A stretch of DNA of 64,000 nucleotides from Hyposmocoma kahamanoa (GCF_003589595.1 NW_020653945.1:7628458-7692457); one strand, 5' to 3'. Shown: positions 1 to 11,766, counted from the stretch's first letter. Numbers and translations are program-made. The notes: a model not told the origin generated them from the letters alone.

Positions 1-251
1 ACTTAATATTTTGAAACACTTAAATTGAATACTTAGATTAAGATCGACCTCAACCTTTTAATTTGGTACGAATCGAGCCAAACGCTCACATGGGTTTCGC
101 TTTATAGTGTTAATAATAGATTTGGTGTCGATTGTTTTCTACCAATGCGTTAACACACAATTTGCATGTGCTTTCATTTGTCTTACTTAACCTTAATACC
201 TACTGTTTTCGTAAATGTGTAATAAAAAAGTAAGCAACGAGTTGTTTTGTA

Positions 252-433
252 ATAAAATTACAGGCCCATGGGACTTATCAACTTACGTCTCAGGGTGAGG
301 GGCCCAGTGGCAGTGCCCCTCCGACCGTGTCATTTAAAGTTCTGAGTGGCACTGCAACTGTTATGGACAGGCGTGTCGCTTACTACCAGGAGTACAACTT
401 GTTCATCCCGTAACTTGGTATCATAAAAAAAAA
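252..433 (+). repeat. Dispersed retroposon tail, copy 1 (5' truncated)
   Basis: First of eleven copies of one repeat in this window. In its own orientation the family reads aaagagttcgtccaggga ... gccaagcagtaatg ... aaattacaggcacatggg ... cttgttcgtcccg ... atcataaaaaa. All but copy 2, whose end is altered, share the same A-rich 3' end and differ in where the 5' end begins. That is the pattern left by target-primed retroposition. This copy starts at the 'attacaggc' block and ends in a run of A. The 3' part resembles tails of CR1-like LINEs and SINEs common in Lepidoptera; the class is from memory and not proven here. No coding capacity. Confidence 0.75.
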
Positions 434-1312
434 GAATGTGCCGGGGTAGTTGGTGCGTTGGCGGACGCTTGCGGTGTCGTAAGGGGTGTTTTTCAGCAGC
501 GCACGTTGGCATTCATAAGATCTTCGATGCTCTCCCCCACCATCGACCAGTTCTCGCTGGCTCTTAGTTAGTATAATAGAAATAGTATTTTCTTTAAATA
601 CGTACAAGTATGTAAGCGCTTCATATTAAATGTCACTATCTAAAAATATAGAGTTCAGTGTCCGTTGGACTTTATGTTCAAGGCGTTAAACAGTTAACCA
701 AGTAGATTTAAACAGTTCTGTCACTCTATAACATTTACAACAAGTCTTACAATAATGGTATTTGGCACGCTAAAGCTTTTTGATGATCTCTCTTTTTCAA
801 AGCACAATAAAAATTCTAAACAAGGACAGTCAGATTCTAAAACAACTACTAAAGACTGTGTGTGGTTGGAACTCTGCTTACGGTTTATAGTAGCACGATT
901 GCAAACGCTGACATTGCCTCTCACCGTGTCCACGTAACAAAGTTATGTAAAAGGTCTTTACCCTTGTTTATTTGGGACGGTATTATAGAGATGTTTTAAT
1001 TCACGAGCATTAACACTTGAGGTGTTGGTTGGTTGGCACAAAGAGATAGGAAAGCTGAGAGAGCATTATATTGCGTTGCAAAACAAGCCTAATATTGCGC
1101 GTTAGAATCTAAAGTTAGAGTGCAAAAACACATTAGTCTACCGAAATAAATCGACGATAAAATTTGTCTGGACCAAGTATTATAAATAAATAGACCAACA
1201 AGCAAATAGCTTTGGAATATCTTAACTAAAACAACTAAAATACAAAATACAAATAAAATAAAAAGTTTAAATACTACAAACTGAAACTAGGATTAAATAA
1301 TCATATATTTCC
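434..1312. other. No feature seen
   Basis: AT-rich unique-looking DNA. Short open frames here have no recognisable domain. Confidence 0.5.
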
Positions 1313-1453
1313 CTCACGGGTGCTGGTGAAATTACAGGCACTTGGGACTTGTCAACTTATGTCTCAGGGTAAGTGGCAGTGCCCCTCAGATCTTTGTAAT
1401 TTAAAGCTCTAAGTGGTACAGCAACGGTCATGGACTGGCGTGTCGCTCACAAA
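1313..1453 (+). repeat. Dispersed retroposon tail, copy 2 (5' truncated, altered 3' end)
   Basis: Matches the family from 'gggtgctggtgaaattac' to 'ggcgtgtcgct' and then breaks off into an A-rich run, so the last 60 bases of the usual 3' end are missing. It lies directly beside a retroelement coding scrap in the opposite orientation (1485-1583), which suggests that two insertions abut. Confidence 0.7.
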
Positions 1454-1484
1454 AAATAAAAATATAAATAAATTTGTGTCTCCA

Positions 1485-1583
1485 CGGCAAAGTGCCCAAG
1501 ATGCTGGCAGCGTTCCCCCTTTGTATAGCTATGCCAATATGTTGAGCATAGTAGCTGCCGGCCCTTGGGTTTCCCAAGCAGTC
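1485..1583 (-). pseudogene. Retroelement-derived coding fragment, 33 codons
   Basis: Read on the minus strand, the frame whose first codon is 1583-1581 gives a peptide containing NPRAGSYYAQ, then IAIQRGNAASILGTLP. I recognise this PRAGxxxAQxIxIAIQRGNAASxLGTLP pattern as a conserved stretch in insect non-LTR retroelement-type proteins. The exact family is uncertain from memory. The fragment is open for about 33 codons and has no start codon or long flanking frame, so it is a relic. A different frame over the same DNA (minus strand, 1635-1447) is open longer but does not carry the motif. Confidence 0.45.
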
Positions 1584-1599
1584 TATTAATTTTTTTTAT

Positions 1600-3644
1600 G
1601 AAATTTTCTAAAGATGAAGGGCACCGGAACCGCACGGGCTAAACATTTCGACTCCTAGGGTACAAATAGATAGTCGGAGCCGAGGTCAAAGCAAATGAAA
1701 ACTAGTTTCCGGGTTCACATCTTAGTTTCCCAGAATAATCCATTCTAAAGGCTAGTTCAGTGTAAACAAAATTAATACAAAATAGTACCTTCAAAATTAT
1801 TTTCAAGTATGCTTTGCTAATAGTTTATTTTCATGTAAAACATATTTCGTCCAAAAGAGTGAACAAACGGATCTTGCTAGCATCTCTTATCGCCTTTCAA
1901 TTCGTTTTAAGCAACATCATGGCTTTTAGCAGATCTGTTATGTCTCTATTTATTTTGCGGGTTACAACACGATTGCGGTTTTCTCGGAGATTGGACAAGT
2001 GATAAGGAGTGGTATTTTAAGTTGGCAATTGTCATTTATTTAAAAAGTTTCTAATAAATAACTGTCTGCAATATCGTTTTGATTCCGGACATTGACGAAG
2101 TATTTGTAAAAGTATCAATTGCCAGTGTAAGAATAGCCACGTAAATATTTTGTATTGATATCAGATGAATGTTAAAAGACAACTTGTTTGAATTATAAAA
2201 CTAATTTATACCCTTGAATAGATAACTTATTAGAACCTTTACTTTGTATTTCAGCTGTTTTCAATGCTTCGTACTGAAAGTACATGTTTTGTTTCGTAAA
2301 CAAAATTATTGTTAATTTAAAGTTGTTATACTTACTTTCTATTACTATTACATATCAATATTCGTTAGGTTGAATGGATATGCTATTTCTAGGTACTCTT
2401 ATTTTTTTTCGCAGAGGTGCGATTTTTTGTGACGCCGAGTGTATCATTGGTAACTACAGCTTAAAAAGATATGATTTGAATTTCACATTTCAAAAAATAA
2501 CTTATATATCGTGTGCGATGTACATTTCATTTCGCAAGGGGCCGATGTATCTTTGCGTAAGCCGCCCCACGACAATGTCAGCTGTTATGTAAAACAGGCT
2601 TTAACTGCTAAATCACATACTACAACGCCAGAATATCGTGACCCCTAACCAATCTACTGTTCGCAACAACACAACAACAAAATACTTTGAACGCCATTTT
2701 ATGTAGAGCCGTGTGACATGTCATTTTATATTACCTCTTTTTCCTTTCCCTATGAATCGAGTGACGGTAACAACAAACTATTGAAAAAGTTACAAAACAA
2801 TAGCACAGCGAGTGTCGCTTTTTAGTAATATAATATAGAGACTAAATTAAACATAAGTAATAAATATTACGGTGCATATTACAGACTTCATTTCCAAAGT
2901 AGTCGACATAAGAACACAAAATAAGTCATTTAGTTGTTGCAAAATCGTATCTTGTTGTATTGTCAGGGTTGCGACTTCACATCAATTCTTGTCTAACAAT
3001 CTCAATAACGACCTAGGAAATTATTTGAAAAATAATTGCAAGGAAAATAAATACAACGTTAACTATTGTATTCAAATGTATTCATTAAAGACTGCATATT
3101 AACTATATGATACAAAAGATATATTGGAATGAGATGGCACACCTATAAACAATAAAGATCTAATGGCATCTTTCTACAATAACTTCGAAATATAGCTGTT
3201 TACAAATCATAGTAGTATTTCTATTTTCACTATAGAAAAACAAATCCATGCCTCATGTTAGTAAATATTTTGAAGCATATGCTTCACTTCACAACTATAA
3301 TTTTAGCGCTATAAACTTCGAAGGAACATCTATCTGTTTGTAATATACACCTCACTCTTTAATGTTTACACAAATCTTGCGAAACAAGTAGCAAGAAAAC
3401 ACTAAAACGAATTTCCCCATAGAACATTAACCCAGCTCTGAAGAGTATTTGTTGCGGCTGCGTCCGTCACAATCAACGGAAAATATTATGTTTTAGTTTC
3501 CTTGTTTATAGCTCGGCTATTTCAGAAAACTGTGTTGAAATCTGCAGCTACCACTGGATACTTTGCTACTAGTTGTATGGCGAATATTTAAAAAGTTTCC
3601 CTTTTACATGTGGTTTAATATTATTTCTTCTCAAATCAAGAAAG
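1600..3644. other. No feature seen
   Basis: AT-rich DNA. The open frames here (for example 2374-2592 and 2872-3102 on plus) are low-complexity and match nothing I recognise. Confidence 0.5.
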
Positions 3645-3887
3645 AATTCCGTACCTAAGAAGCATTACACTGTAAGTGTTATTTTTGTAATTTTACAGGG
3701 GACGCGATTTTGTGTCGGAATGCAGCATGTACAACATTTAAAATGGCTTGAAATAAAACTAACTGAGTTTTACTAACATTTCGAGCTACCCTAATTGTGG
3801 TACAAACTGCTTTTCAACACAAAATCGCATCCCCCGTAAAATAAGAAAAATGGCGCTTACAATGTAATGCTTCTCAGGTACGGAATT
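3645..3887. mobile_element. MITE-like inverted-repeat element, about 243 bp
   Basis: Left arm 3645-3716 and right arm 3816-3887 are inverted copies of each other with a few mismatches. The outermost 12 bases pair perfectly (aattccgtacct against aggtacggaatt). Inner blocks agcattaca and gcgattttgtgt also pair. The roughly 100-base centre is unrelated. There is no coding capacity. The structure fits a non-autonomous DNA transposon or a foldback element; no clear target-site duplication was read at the ends. Confidence 0.65.
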
Positions 3888-4559
3888 AGAACGTGTCATA
3901 AGATTTTAGCATTAATAATTACTTACTTATAGTATATTTAGTTTAAATTGAAATACTCTCAAACTACAACCAATTTATGCATTTCCTGCTCCTGTTAACA
4001 CACAAAACGACGATTTATTATATATAATATTGAATAGAATTTACGAGTGTTTTGCGATGTATACTTAAGTATAAGTGTACTTTTTGAAACTGTCAGCGAT
4101 TTGCCTTCGAGAGGCAATTGCCAAATGTTACTTGAATATTTTTCTTCACGTCGTAGCTATTACGAGTGATTATATATCGCATGTATTTTGAAGAATAGCT
4201 AATAAGTAGGTTAGTCATTTGCAAATGACTGTAAACAACACGCATGAAAATAAATAGCGCGTGGATATTTTGTCATAAAATTATTTGAACAACTGTCTGC
4301 AAGTGACCGATGATTTATGTTAAGGAAAACTACAGATGCAAGATTATAAGTACTTACGTATTTGTATTTTGGTAAAAATATTTCTGTAATATTATCTCGT
4401 GGGAACGTTACTCACGACCACTTGGAATTCATTACATTGCAGCGCGACAACTGGAGCGAACGCTTACAATATCTAGGTTCTAATATATTTTAGACGCGTA
4501 CTGAAACGAAGTCAACTGCATTTGCTCTAAAAGCAAGCTTTTAGTGCATCTGTTACATA
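3888..4559. other. No feature seen
   Basis: AT-rich unique-looking DNA with no repeat or coding signal that I can support. Confidence 0.5.
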
Positions 4560-4830
4560 TTTGTCTCGTGCGAGAGGAGAATTAGGTCTGCCCTGAGTGG
4601 CTCGCATCCGCCCGCGAGAGGGTGTTGGAGTAATGTTGTCCACGCGAGCGAGTCACGCGATCGCCACAGTAACACACTGCTAAAGAAACTGCGAGGAAAA
4701 CGCCTTCCGGGGTGAATGGACTCGTTGCGTAAAGAGCCCGCGGTGGCGCAATGCGCGCGCGCGCCCCTCCGCCACGTCTCAGCGTGCTTAACTAGACATG
4801 TCGCGCCATCTAGCGGCAAATAGCTGTATT
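4560..4830. promoter_or_regulatory. CpG-rich island with CTCF-like site and downstream TATA-like box
   Basis: A sharply GC- and CpG-richer block than its surroundings, with (gc)n-like text near 4751-4765. The minus strand at 4802-4817 reads gccgctagatggcgcg, which contains the AGATGGCGC core of insect and vertebrate CTCF sites. A TATA-like ctatataag follows at 4866-4874. Together these suggest a promoter or insulator. No transcript or coding exon is evident, so the role is inference. Confidence 0.3.
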
Positions 4831-4879
4831 GCAGAACTCTACCTTGATATACCGTGAAAGAATGTCTATATAAGCAACG

Positions 4880-5998
4880 GGCTTATGTTTTATGCTTTAA
4901 AATTTGCATCGTTATACAATTACCTATTTACATCAGCAAAACAATATTTGGTGTCTTAACTAAATTTTGTCACTTTTATTTACTCTACGTAGCCTTAACC
5001 ATGTAACTGCTGACACAATAAAATTGTGTTTATAACATAAATTAGCAAGTGCTATATGTACATGTTAACATTTGCCAATGCATTAAATAATTAAATTTGT
5101 GTTATAAAACGTGCAAACGAGTTGCAATATGTGGCGGGCGCGTGAAGTGTGATGATGAAATGGAATTTAGCTCCTAGGTCAAGGTTTGGCTTCTCTTCGA
5201 AATGGGAAAATTGCCACATATTGGCGACCTTAACTCGAGTCCCTGCCGGCGCTGCGTTTCGCAACCACTCACGAATAAACGCAGGCGCAAATACGCCAAT
5301 AGAGAGACGAATTGCTCGAGATCAAAAGTTTTGATTCTATACTATCAGGGGCAAATAAAAAGGATTAAAATAGAGCGGTGTGTAAATGTTTATTTTTCAT
5401 TTTCATTTTCTACTTTAGATATCAGGAAGTAGAGAGTATTTAAAAAATCTTTGGCGCCATATTTTAATACAATTTAAAAATAGAAACAAAACGTAGATAT
5501 CGATTTAAAAGAAAAAAAAATTTAAAATCCAGTGCAAAATAAACTTATCAAAGACAGTCAATAGTGCAAAATCAAATTCGTAGGATTTTTATAGATCATT
5601 AACTTATAGTATCAAATACAAAATCAATAAATACGAATGATTACAAGTGAAACGTCGATTGATTTCAAAATTAAGTTGGATGAATTACAGGCTGTCCTAA
5701 AGAGTCGCTATAATGTAGCAATTCGTACACGCTTGTTTTTATTTCATTTTCCGAGATAGAAATATTGTTTGTTTATAATAAGTGAACTATATGTGGCCAA
5801 ATAACGTTTTGTGCCCGTAATATTCCTACTCAAAACCGCAAGAGGCAAAGAAATGGAAAGTGAGTTATACAACGGCCACCTGACGGAGGCGTGAAAGGCA
5901 ACTCGAGTCGGCTCCGTGGTCAAGGTTTTAAAACTTTTTTGGATGCTTGCTTCACGCGATTTTATCTCCGACTCGGCTCACGGACGCCAATGGCCGTT
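4880..5998. other. No gene seen; imperfect inverted segments near 5870-5998
   Basis: AT-rich DNA. Between 5870 and 5998 the blocks acggcca and gagtcgg recur in inverted form, leading into the perfect hairpin at 5999. This suggests a decayed inverted-repeat element. Confidence 0.35.
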
Positions 5999-6035
5999 GA
6001 CTTTGACGTTGGAAGTGTGTTCCAACGTCAAAGTC
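5999..6035. repeat. Perfect 16-bp stem, 5-base loop
   Basis: gactttgacgttggaa at 5999-6014 is followed by gtgtg and its exact reverse complement at 6020-6035. It may be the centre of a decayed foldback element or a cruciform site. It lacks the U-run of a bacterial terminator, and this is not bacterial DNA. Confidence 0.8.
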
Positions 6036-6228
6036 ATAAAAATGTTGCTTATACTTTGTATCGGAGTTGATTTTCGAGTCCGTCAATTTTGGTGATGTAA
6101 CAAAGAACTGGTATCACACGTATCATAATTGATTGTGTTGACTTATACAAACTTTTGAAATCTCATGTTTTGTTGTTAAGGAAACTTTGCAGTGGTCTTT
6201 ATTACTAAGTTTTGTGAATATAATACTT

Positions 6229-6375
6229 ATGCAAAAGTTATTATGTAATCAAAACGCAAAGTGCGATATGGATATACTCGAGTTGACATTTGAATACGGT
6301 AAGAAATTGTTAGCTGGCGTGGAGAAATATGATATGAGACGCACTCAAACATTGATGTCAAAGATTTTAAAATAA
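6229..6375 (+). CDS. Small ORF, 48 codons, unknown
   Basis: An ATG-led frame whose second half is charged and protein-like (contains DMDILELTFEYGKKLL) and which runs straight into ataaa text at the stop. I recognise no family. It could be the end of a terminal exon, since the frame is open upstream of the ATG to 6187, or a TE relic, or chance. No promoter, acceptor site or homologue can be shown from sequence alone. Confidence 0.13.
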   Translation: MQKLLCNQNAKCDMDILELTFEYGKKLLAGVEKYDMRRTQTLMSKILK

Positions 6376-7158
6376 AAAATTATAACAAAGAAACTCCTCA
6401 CACTACACTCATTATACTCATTCACTAAGTTGAGGCCAAATACGATGACAATGGAACATTTTGTTTCACACTTGGAGATTAGCGTTAAAATGAAATAACG
6501 CTTCAGAGTTCACCAAAGAAAGTTCCCAACAATAGTGTTGTCCAGAACAAAAGAACGGTAACGTCCGGTAACAGAAAACATGTGATTGAGCGGGAAAGAG
6601 ATAAAAGCAGTCGAAAGCGAGAGTAATTGCCGGTCTAGCCAGCGCCGGCGCACCGAGACGGCCCAACGGTACCGGGTGTAAGCGAGTTACCGAGTTACGG
6701 TACTTCCCGTAGGGACCTGTGGCGTACTTGTTACGATTTGATTACTTGTCAATTGTGATGAACATTATTACTTATCGATATCGATAAAAAAAATATTTAA
6801 ACTATTGTTTAAGAGGACGGCCTGCTACATACTAACAAAGTTTGATTATATTTTGAATATTAAGCAATGAGACGGAACACTATTCAATAAACAAGACTTA
6901 GAAATTAATATCAAGTGTCGTAGTTTGTCATTTTTCTGTTAAATCATATACTTCCAAAATTACACAGCAAAACTTCTCGTTTGTTGTAAAACCTACTGTC
7001 TTTAAAAATATTCTTTTGAAAAACCATAACACACGAAATATCCTTATATTAAAAAGTTATATTTTTCATATTATATGAATAAACATCAATCTACGGAATT
7101 CCTAACTGGTCCAATAGTTGCGTTACCTGGGCCATCCTCTTTAATTGAAGTACAGTAG
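6376..7158. other. No feature seen
   Basis: Unique-looking DNA, slightly GC-richer around 6590-6730, without a supported element. Confidence 0.45.
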
Positions 7159-7280
7159 GGTTAGCACGATAGGGCGCGACTAGCGCGAGAGCGACATAAA
7201 GCTTGAGATACTGCTTTTGTCGCATAGAGATCTCGCGCTTTAAGTCGCTCTCGCGCAAGGCGCGCCTTATCGTGCTAGCC
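7159..7280. mobile_element. Inverted-repeat (MITE-like) element, about 122 bp
   Basis: Left arm 7159-7195 (ggttagcacgatagggcgcg ...) pairs with right arm 7244-7280 (... ccttatcgtgctagcc) with few mismatches. The centre also contains gcgag/ctcgc blocks. The left end is preceded by tacagtaggg, a start similar to that of the stem-loop at 61381. A fold-back non-autonomous DNA transposon is the simplest reading. The 84-codon minus-strand frame across it is an artefact of the arms. Confidence 0.55.
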
Positions 7281-8964
7281 ATAGGGCTAGCACAACCTAT
7301 AGAGGTTTCATCAATCTTAATTTCTGAACTTCCTTTCCCGAACAAAAATATTTTTAAGATATTTTAATGATTAGTAGTAGCTAAACGTGTCCACCTGGAA
7401 TTAACGGAGTACAAAATACTTAAAGTATGTGACAAGTTATTGGAAAATATGGTAATCGCTAGTATTCGAACCGTGAGATTAAATGTGAAATTTTGAAAAC
7501 ATTGATATAATACATAATTTACTTTGACCATATACCAATATCGATAAACTCATATATTTGATCGATAATAAGCACAATCGACACTTGAAGTCTCTACGAC
7601 ACCGTCGGTCAGGCACTGGCGAGACCTTACCACTTTCTCTTTCGATGATCGTGATGGTGCTTACATGAGCAACACCCACACAACCACAATTGTATGTAAC
7701 GACATGCTGTTGTGTTGTGTACTTGTGTTGCTCTGTTGGTTACATCACGCAGCTTTGGCTGACGCATCCGAGCGAAAGGTCACTATTTATTAATAGATAG
7801 CTGCGTTAACTTTCCATAACGATTCTTGCTTTGTAAGCATATTTTAATAAGATCGTTCGACTTTCTTATATATTAGAAGTGTACATAATCGCAATAGTAA
7901 TTCTGGATCTTGATATATCAAAGTTTTAGTGGTTATTACAGTATACAATAATTATCTTATTTGTTTTATATTTGTTTCTAATTGTAATACAAAAATTCAT
8001 TCTACTAATTGTAGCCGTAACCATAGCTAAGACGTTAAAATACAATGGCCGCGTGAGTCCATGACTTCTCGACGGTTTTACTATTTAACAATTGTATGTT
8101 GACCTCTTCAAACTTTAAAAATCTCCTACTACGAGTAGAGGAGAGGAAAATGTCAGAGTTCGGGTAAGATCAGACTTATTGTGCGCAGAGGCACAAAGGT
8201 TCAGCAGCAAGGTCGCCGCTTGCAGGGCTAATACCGGAGGCTGCGTGGGAATAGTATACATAGACAAATGACATGATTTAGCCTATTCAAAGATGAACTG
8301 CGATAGACCGCAATTTGTTGGGAAACTATCCGATTTACGATTGGTACTAATTGTGTGACGGTGTATTCGGTACCGTTGCTATTCTTATTGCCGTTTATGA
8401 AAATATTTTTTATCTGATAAAGAAATGAGAACTCATTTAAATGACATACTATTTCATATCTAAAGAGTAAGTGTCAATATCCGATTGTTGAATTCGGCCA
8501 TTAAGTTGGGCTCTAATTTTACTAATTAATTATAACGATTGCCGACATTACGACATTCTAATGTCGAATTAACGAGATCCAAATCTATAAATTACCTTAT
8601 TTTGCACTTGGAGTGCATTTGAATGATTAACAGAAAATTGTAAAGACAACGAACTTAAACAAATGATGATTAGTATGCAGATCGTATAAAAATGAAATGG
8701 CAAAGGTGCGTAGGCTCGCCTACGGTATCCGCTGACATGGATATGATCGATTCTATTCTAATATCATACTTCAAATGAACGAAGTAGGTTACGGTTGATT
8801 ATATCACATAATTTGATTTATTTATTTCGTACATATGTACAGCTATTTTTGCAGGATTGTCCCAATACAATGGTGTAGCATGTCTATTTACTTATACATT
8901 ACATTACAGGGATATTTATAAAATATTAATAATCTTGCTGGACTGTGTGACTAACATCATAAAC
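7281..8964. other. No feature seen
   Basis: AT-rich DNA without recognised coding, RNA or repeat signal. Some repeated short words only. Confidence 0.5.
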
Positions 8965-8976
8965 AAGAACTTTTGT

Positions 8977-9094
8977 AGGAAATGAAACTATTTTTCCGGA
9001 TTTAAATCGCGTATATTTGTTTTTTCAAACAAACCGACGTTTCGGGCCCTTTACAGGTCCCATGGTCACGGTTGACTGAACCTAAGAACTCGAT
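8977..9094. mobile_element. Hairpin repeat family H, copy 1, with 12-bp target-site duplication
   Basis: Element begins aggaaatgaaactattttt, carries the core accgacgtttcgggccc and ccatggtcacggttgact, and ends cctaagaactcgat. It is flanked by aagaacttttgt at 8965-8976 and again at 9095-9106. That exact 12-base direct repeat marks a recent insertion. This copy lacks most of the second hairpin arm seen in the copy at 42742. No coding capacity. Confidence 0.8.
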
Positions 9095-9164
9095 AAGAAC
9101 TTTTGTTTTAAAACTTTTTACCAAAAATAATAAATTTACCAAAAATAATGAAGTTGAATGTTTC

Positions 9165-9382
9165 ACCACCATGATATTCAATAACTTTTTTGTGAAATTA
9201 CTCCACTAGTTAGGTATAATTATTAATACGAAGATCGAACACTTACAAAAAATTCCATCGATCTGGCCGGATTCGAACCGACGTCTTCTAGCAAACGTGC
9301 CAGACGCTATACCAACTAAGCCACGGAACGAACCGTCGGACCGACGAATTTCTCCATGTGCTTGTTTGTCGGATGTTCAAAA
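9165..9382 (-). repeat. tRNA-related repeat T, copy 1
   Basis: On the minus strand there is a pol III A box (tggcttagttgg, 9323-9312) and a B box (ggttcgaatcc, 9279-9269), followed by an AT-rich arm containing actagtgga/ttcacaaaaaa and gaatatcatggtgg. The region between the boxes does not make a proper 5-bp anticodon stem with a 7-base loop, so this is not a working tRNA gene. The same arm occurs at 34800, 28640 and on both sides of the head at 54420. Beyond the arm (9110-9155) lies a short tandem duplication of taccaaaaataat-type text. Confidence 0.6.
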
Positions 9383-9823
9383 AAACAGATACAAAGATCC
9401 GTGCACAGCAGCACATGGAAAAATTCTAAACTTTGAGTTTTTGTTGTACTATCTAACGCTTTTTAGATCTGTATTTGGTAAAGAGGTAATTAAGTTCAAA
9501 CGTGCAAGTGTCTTCCGCGATGACTCACACATCCTGCACACAGTTCTTATCGTTTAGAGCAATTTATTTAAATATATTTAGTTTCGTATGAAAGTAAAAT
9601 CTAATGAATTATTAAATGTCATGGAACAAAAGTTGTTGTTTATGATGTCAGTAAGGTTGTAGGTATTTACAAATAACCCTGTATAAAATAATAATAATGA
9701 TATGTATTAACAATAATTAATAAATAGCTACTCTATTCATTAGGTACATTACTACAGAGTGTTACCTTTACGAAGTCGCTCTCACAACAAGTAAAAATGT
9801 GAACTACTTCCGGTACTCGATTT

Positions 9824-9881
9824 AACAAAACGCCCCTTACTCGCATCATACACTCATGGTGCGAGTAAGGGGCGTTTTGTT
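9824..9881. repeat. Perfect 22-bp inverted repeat, 14-base loop
   Basis: The arm aacaaaacgccccttactcg(ca) at 9824-9845 has its exact reverse complement at 9860-9881. A perfect 22-bp stem is unlikely by chance. It may be a young foldback insertion or a small-RNA-type hairpin. No flanking duplication or shared family was found in the window. Confidence 0.85.
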
Positions 9882-10516
9882 GAGCAAATTAGTCCTGCCG
9901 TGCGACACTGCCAGCAGCCGGCTGCCGACGCCGGTGCACATACTCATTGCGCACATAGACTAATCCTAATCACAGTAAATACATTGTGCATACTGCTTAA
10001 GTTCAGCAGTTTGGTGGCCTAAGTCGTAGTTGCGTATGTTACTTTTTCTGCAGTTTTTCAAACAATATGTTCGTCATTATTAACAATAGCCCATTGTCCA
10101 CTGATGGATATAGGTTTCTCCTAAATTGTGTTGCAAGTTTTGGTTCTATGCTTCTCTGACTCAAGTTCGCTCGCCTAAGAAGCTTCCAACACTAAGTTAG
10201 CCCGTACGCAGTGTCTGCACTATATACGAATATATTAAAAGAAGGAAAGGGCTACTTGAATTAATGAAGTGAATAAAATGAAGCAACCTTACACATGCAA
10301 TTGATAGTTTTTTTGGGAGAGCACAAATAGTCTATATAGGGAGTCTTGAAAACGATCCATACTGCAAAGCCTACTCAGTCTTATGGAAGAGCGTGTAAGT
10401 TAATTTAATAACTGAGAAGAAGAAAAAATACAGTATTAAATGTCGGAAAGGCTTCAATAAACCCTTAGAGGACGTGTTATTGTGTGTGTATTAGGCCTGC
10501 GTGGATGACTACAGAA
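9882..10516. other. No feature seen
   Basis: Unique-looking DNA. A short GC-richer stretch at 9895-9945 has no recognised function. Confidence 0.45.
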
Positions 10517-10826
10517 CTTTTTCCATTATACCAAGTGACGGAACGGACAAGTCGTGAGCCTCATGGTAAGCAACACACATGTCCATAGCAGTTGTAGTGC
10601 CACTCAGAGCTTTAAATTCGCAGAGATCTGAGGGGCACTGACACTGTGCCCGTCACGCTGTGATATAAGTTGGCAAGTGTGTGTGTAAATGTGCCTGTAA
10701 TTTTACCAGCACCCATATCCTTCAAAACTGGAATGCAGTAAGGCTCGCATTATTGCTTGGCGGCAGAAGTAGATAATATGGCAGCACTCCCCTGGTTGAA
10801 CTCTTTCACAAGAAGCTCTACTGCTT
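10517..10826 (-). repeat. Dispersed retroposon tail, copy 3
   Basis: Near-complete copy on the minus strand. On plus it reads from a T-rich start, then ataccaagtgacggaac, through aattttaccagcaccc, to actctttcacaagaagctc. It shares the 3' end with the other copies and extends to the farthest 5' block (gtagagct). Confidence 0.75.
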
Positions 10827-11477
10827 CTTTACTCAACAGAAGATTGCCTACAGGTGGATGAAGAAACTGATAATTCAAAGACGCTTTATATAGTGAGCAT
10901 CGGTCAATCATTTTATGAATTTATCATCATTGACCCTAATTTTAGACGAACGCCTACCAACAGGCATGTTGTGTCGTTTCGTGCAATTTAGTTGACAATC
11001 ACATTGAAGTCGTACCTATTAGAGATTCTGATATTTAGTCATAATTTGTAACATTTCAAATTCCTGTTTGTTTTTATTTTGCAAGAAATAAAAGGCGGTA
11101 GGTATAAGAAAAATGTTTTTAGAGAACAATGTCAAGACCGAGAAGGGCAAGGCTCTGTAAAACAATACTTAAATGCTAAAATTATAGACGAGAAACTGTT
11201 TATCGAAAAGGCAGTCCTTATTCTTATAATAACGGCGTAAATGGTAATAAAAAGTACATACTATGCATGCACATGTTGTATTACACATTGATGTTCTTTT
11301 GTTTTACTTACTTAAAAAAAATTTACAGCAAACGAGCTAATTTCAAAGTAAATTTAGACGAATTCGCTGACTAAATCGATTTTACTTACTGTGATTGAAA
11401 AAAGGCAATATCCTATTATTTAATTCTAACTTAACGATACAAGTTGTAAACAACACAGAATTAAGCATGATTATTTG
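10827..11477. other. No feature seen
   Basis: AT-rich DNA without supported features. Confidence 0.5.
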
Positions 11478-11766
11478 AGTAGCAGTAGAGCTTTTTATGA
11501 AAGAGTTCGTCCAGGGAAGTACTGCCGCCTTACCTATTCTGTCGCCAAGCAGTAATGAGAACATTACTGCGTTCCTGTTTTAAAGGTGAAATAAAATTAC
11601 AGGTACATGGGACTTGTCAACTTTCTTCTCTTTGTGATTGGCATTGGCAGTGCCCCTCCAATCCTTGCGATTTAAAGCTCTGAGCGACATTGCAACTCCT
11701 ATGGACCGTGTTGCAATATCACCGGTCGCATGACTTGTTCGTCCCGTCACTTGCTATCATAAAAAA
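11478..11766 (+). repeat. Dispersed retroposon tail, copy 4
   Basis: Near-complete plus-strand copy from agtagcagtagagct to atcataaaaaa. The internal ttctgtcgccaagcagtaatg and attacaggtacatggg blocks are intact. Slight deletions lie around 11570-11590. Confidence 0.75.

Noticed and set aside
7091..7345. 84-codon minus-strand frame
   Set aside because: Runs through the inverted-repeat element at 7159-7280; codons are produced by the arms.
9255..9330. Functional tRNA gene on minus
   Set aside because: A and B boxes are good, but no 5-bp anticodon stem with a 7-base loop forms; a matching tail elsewhere shows it is a repeat.
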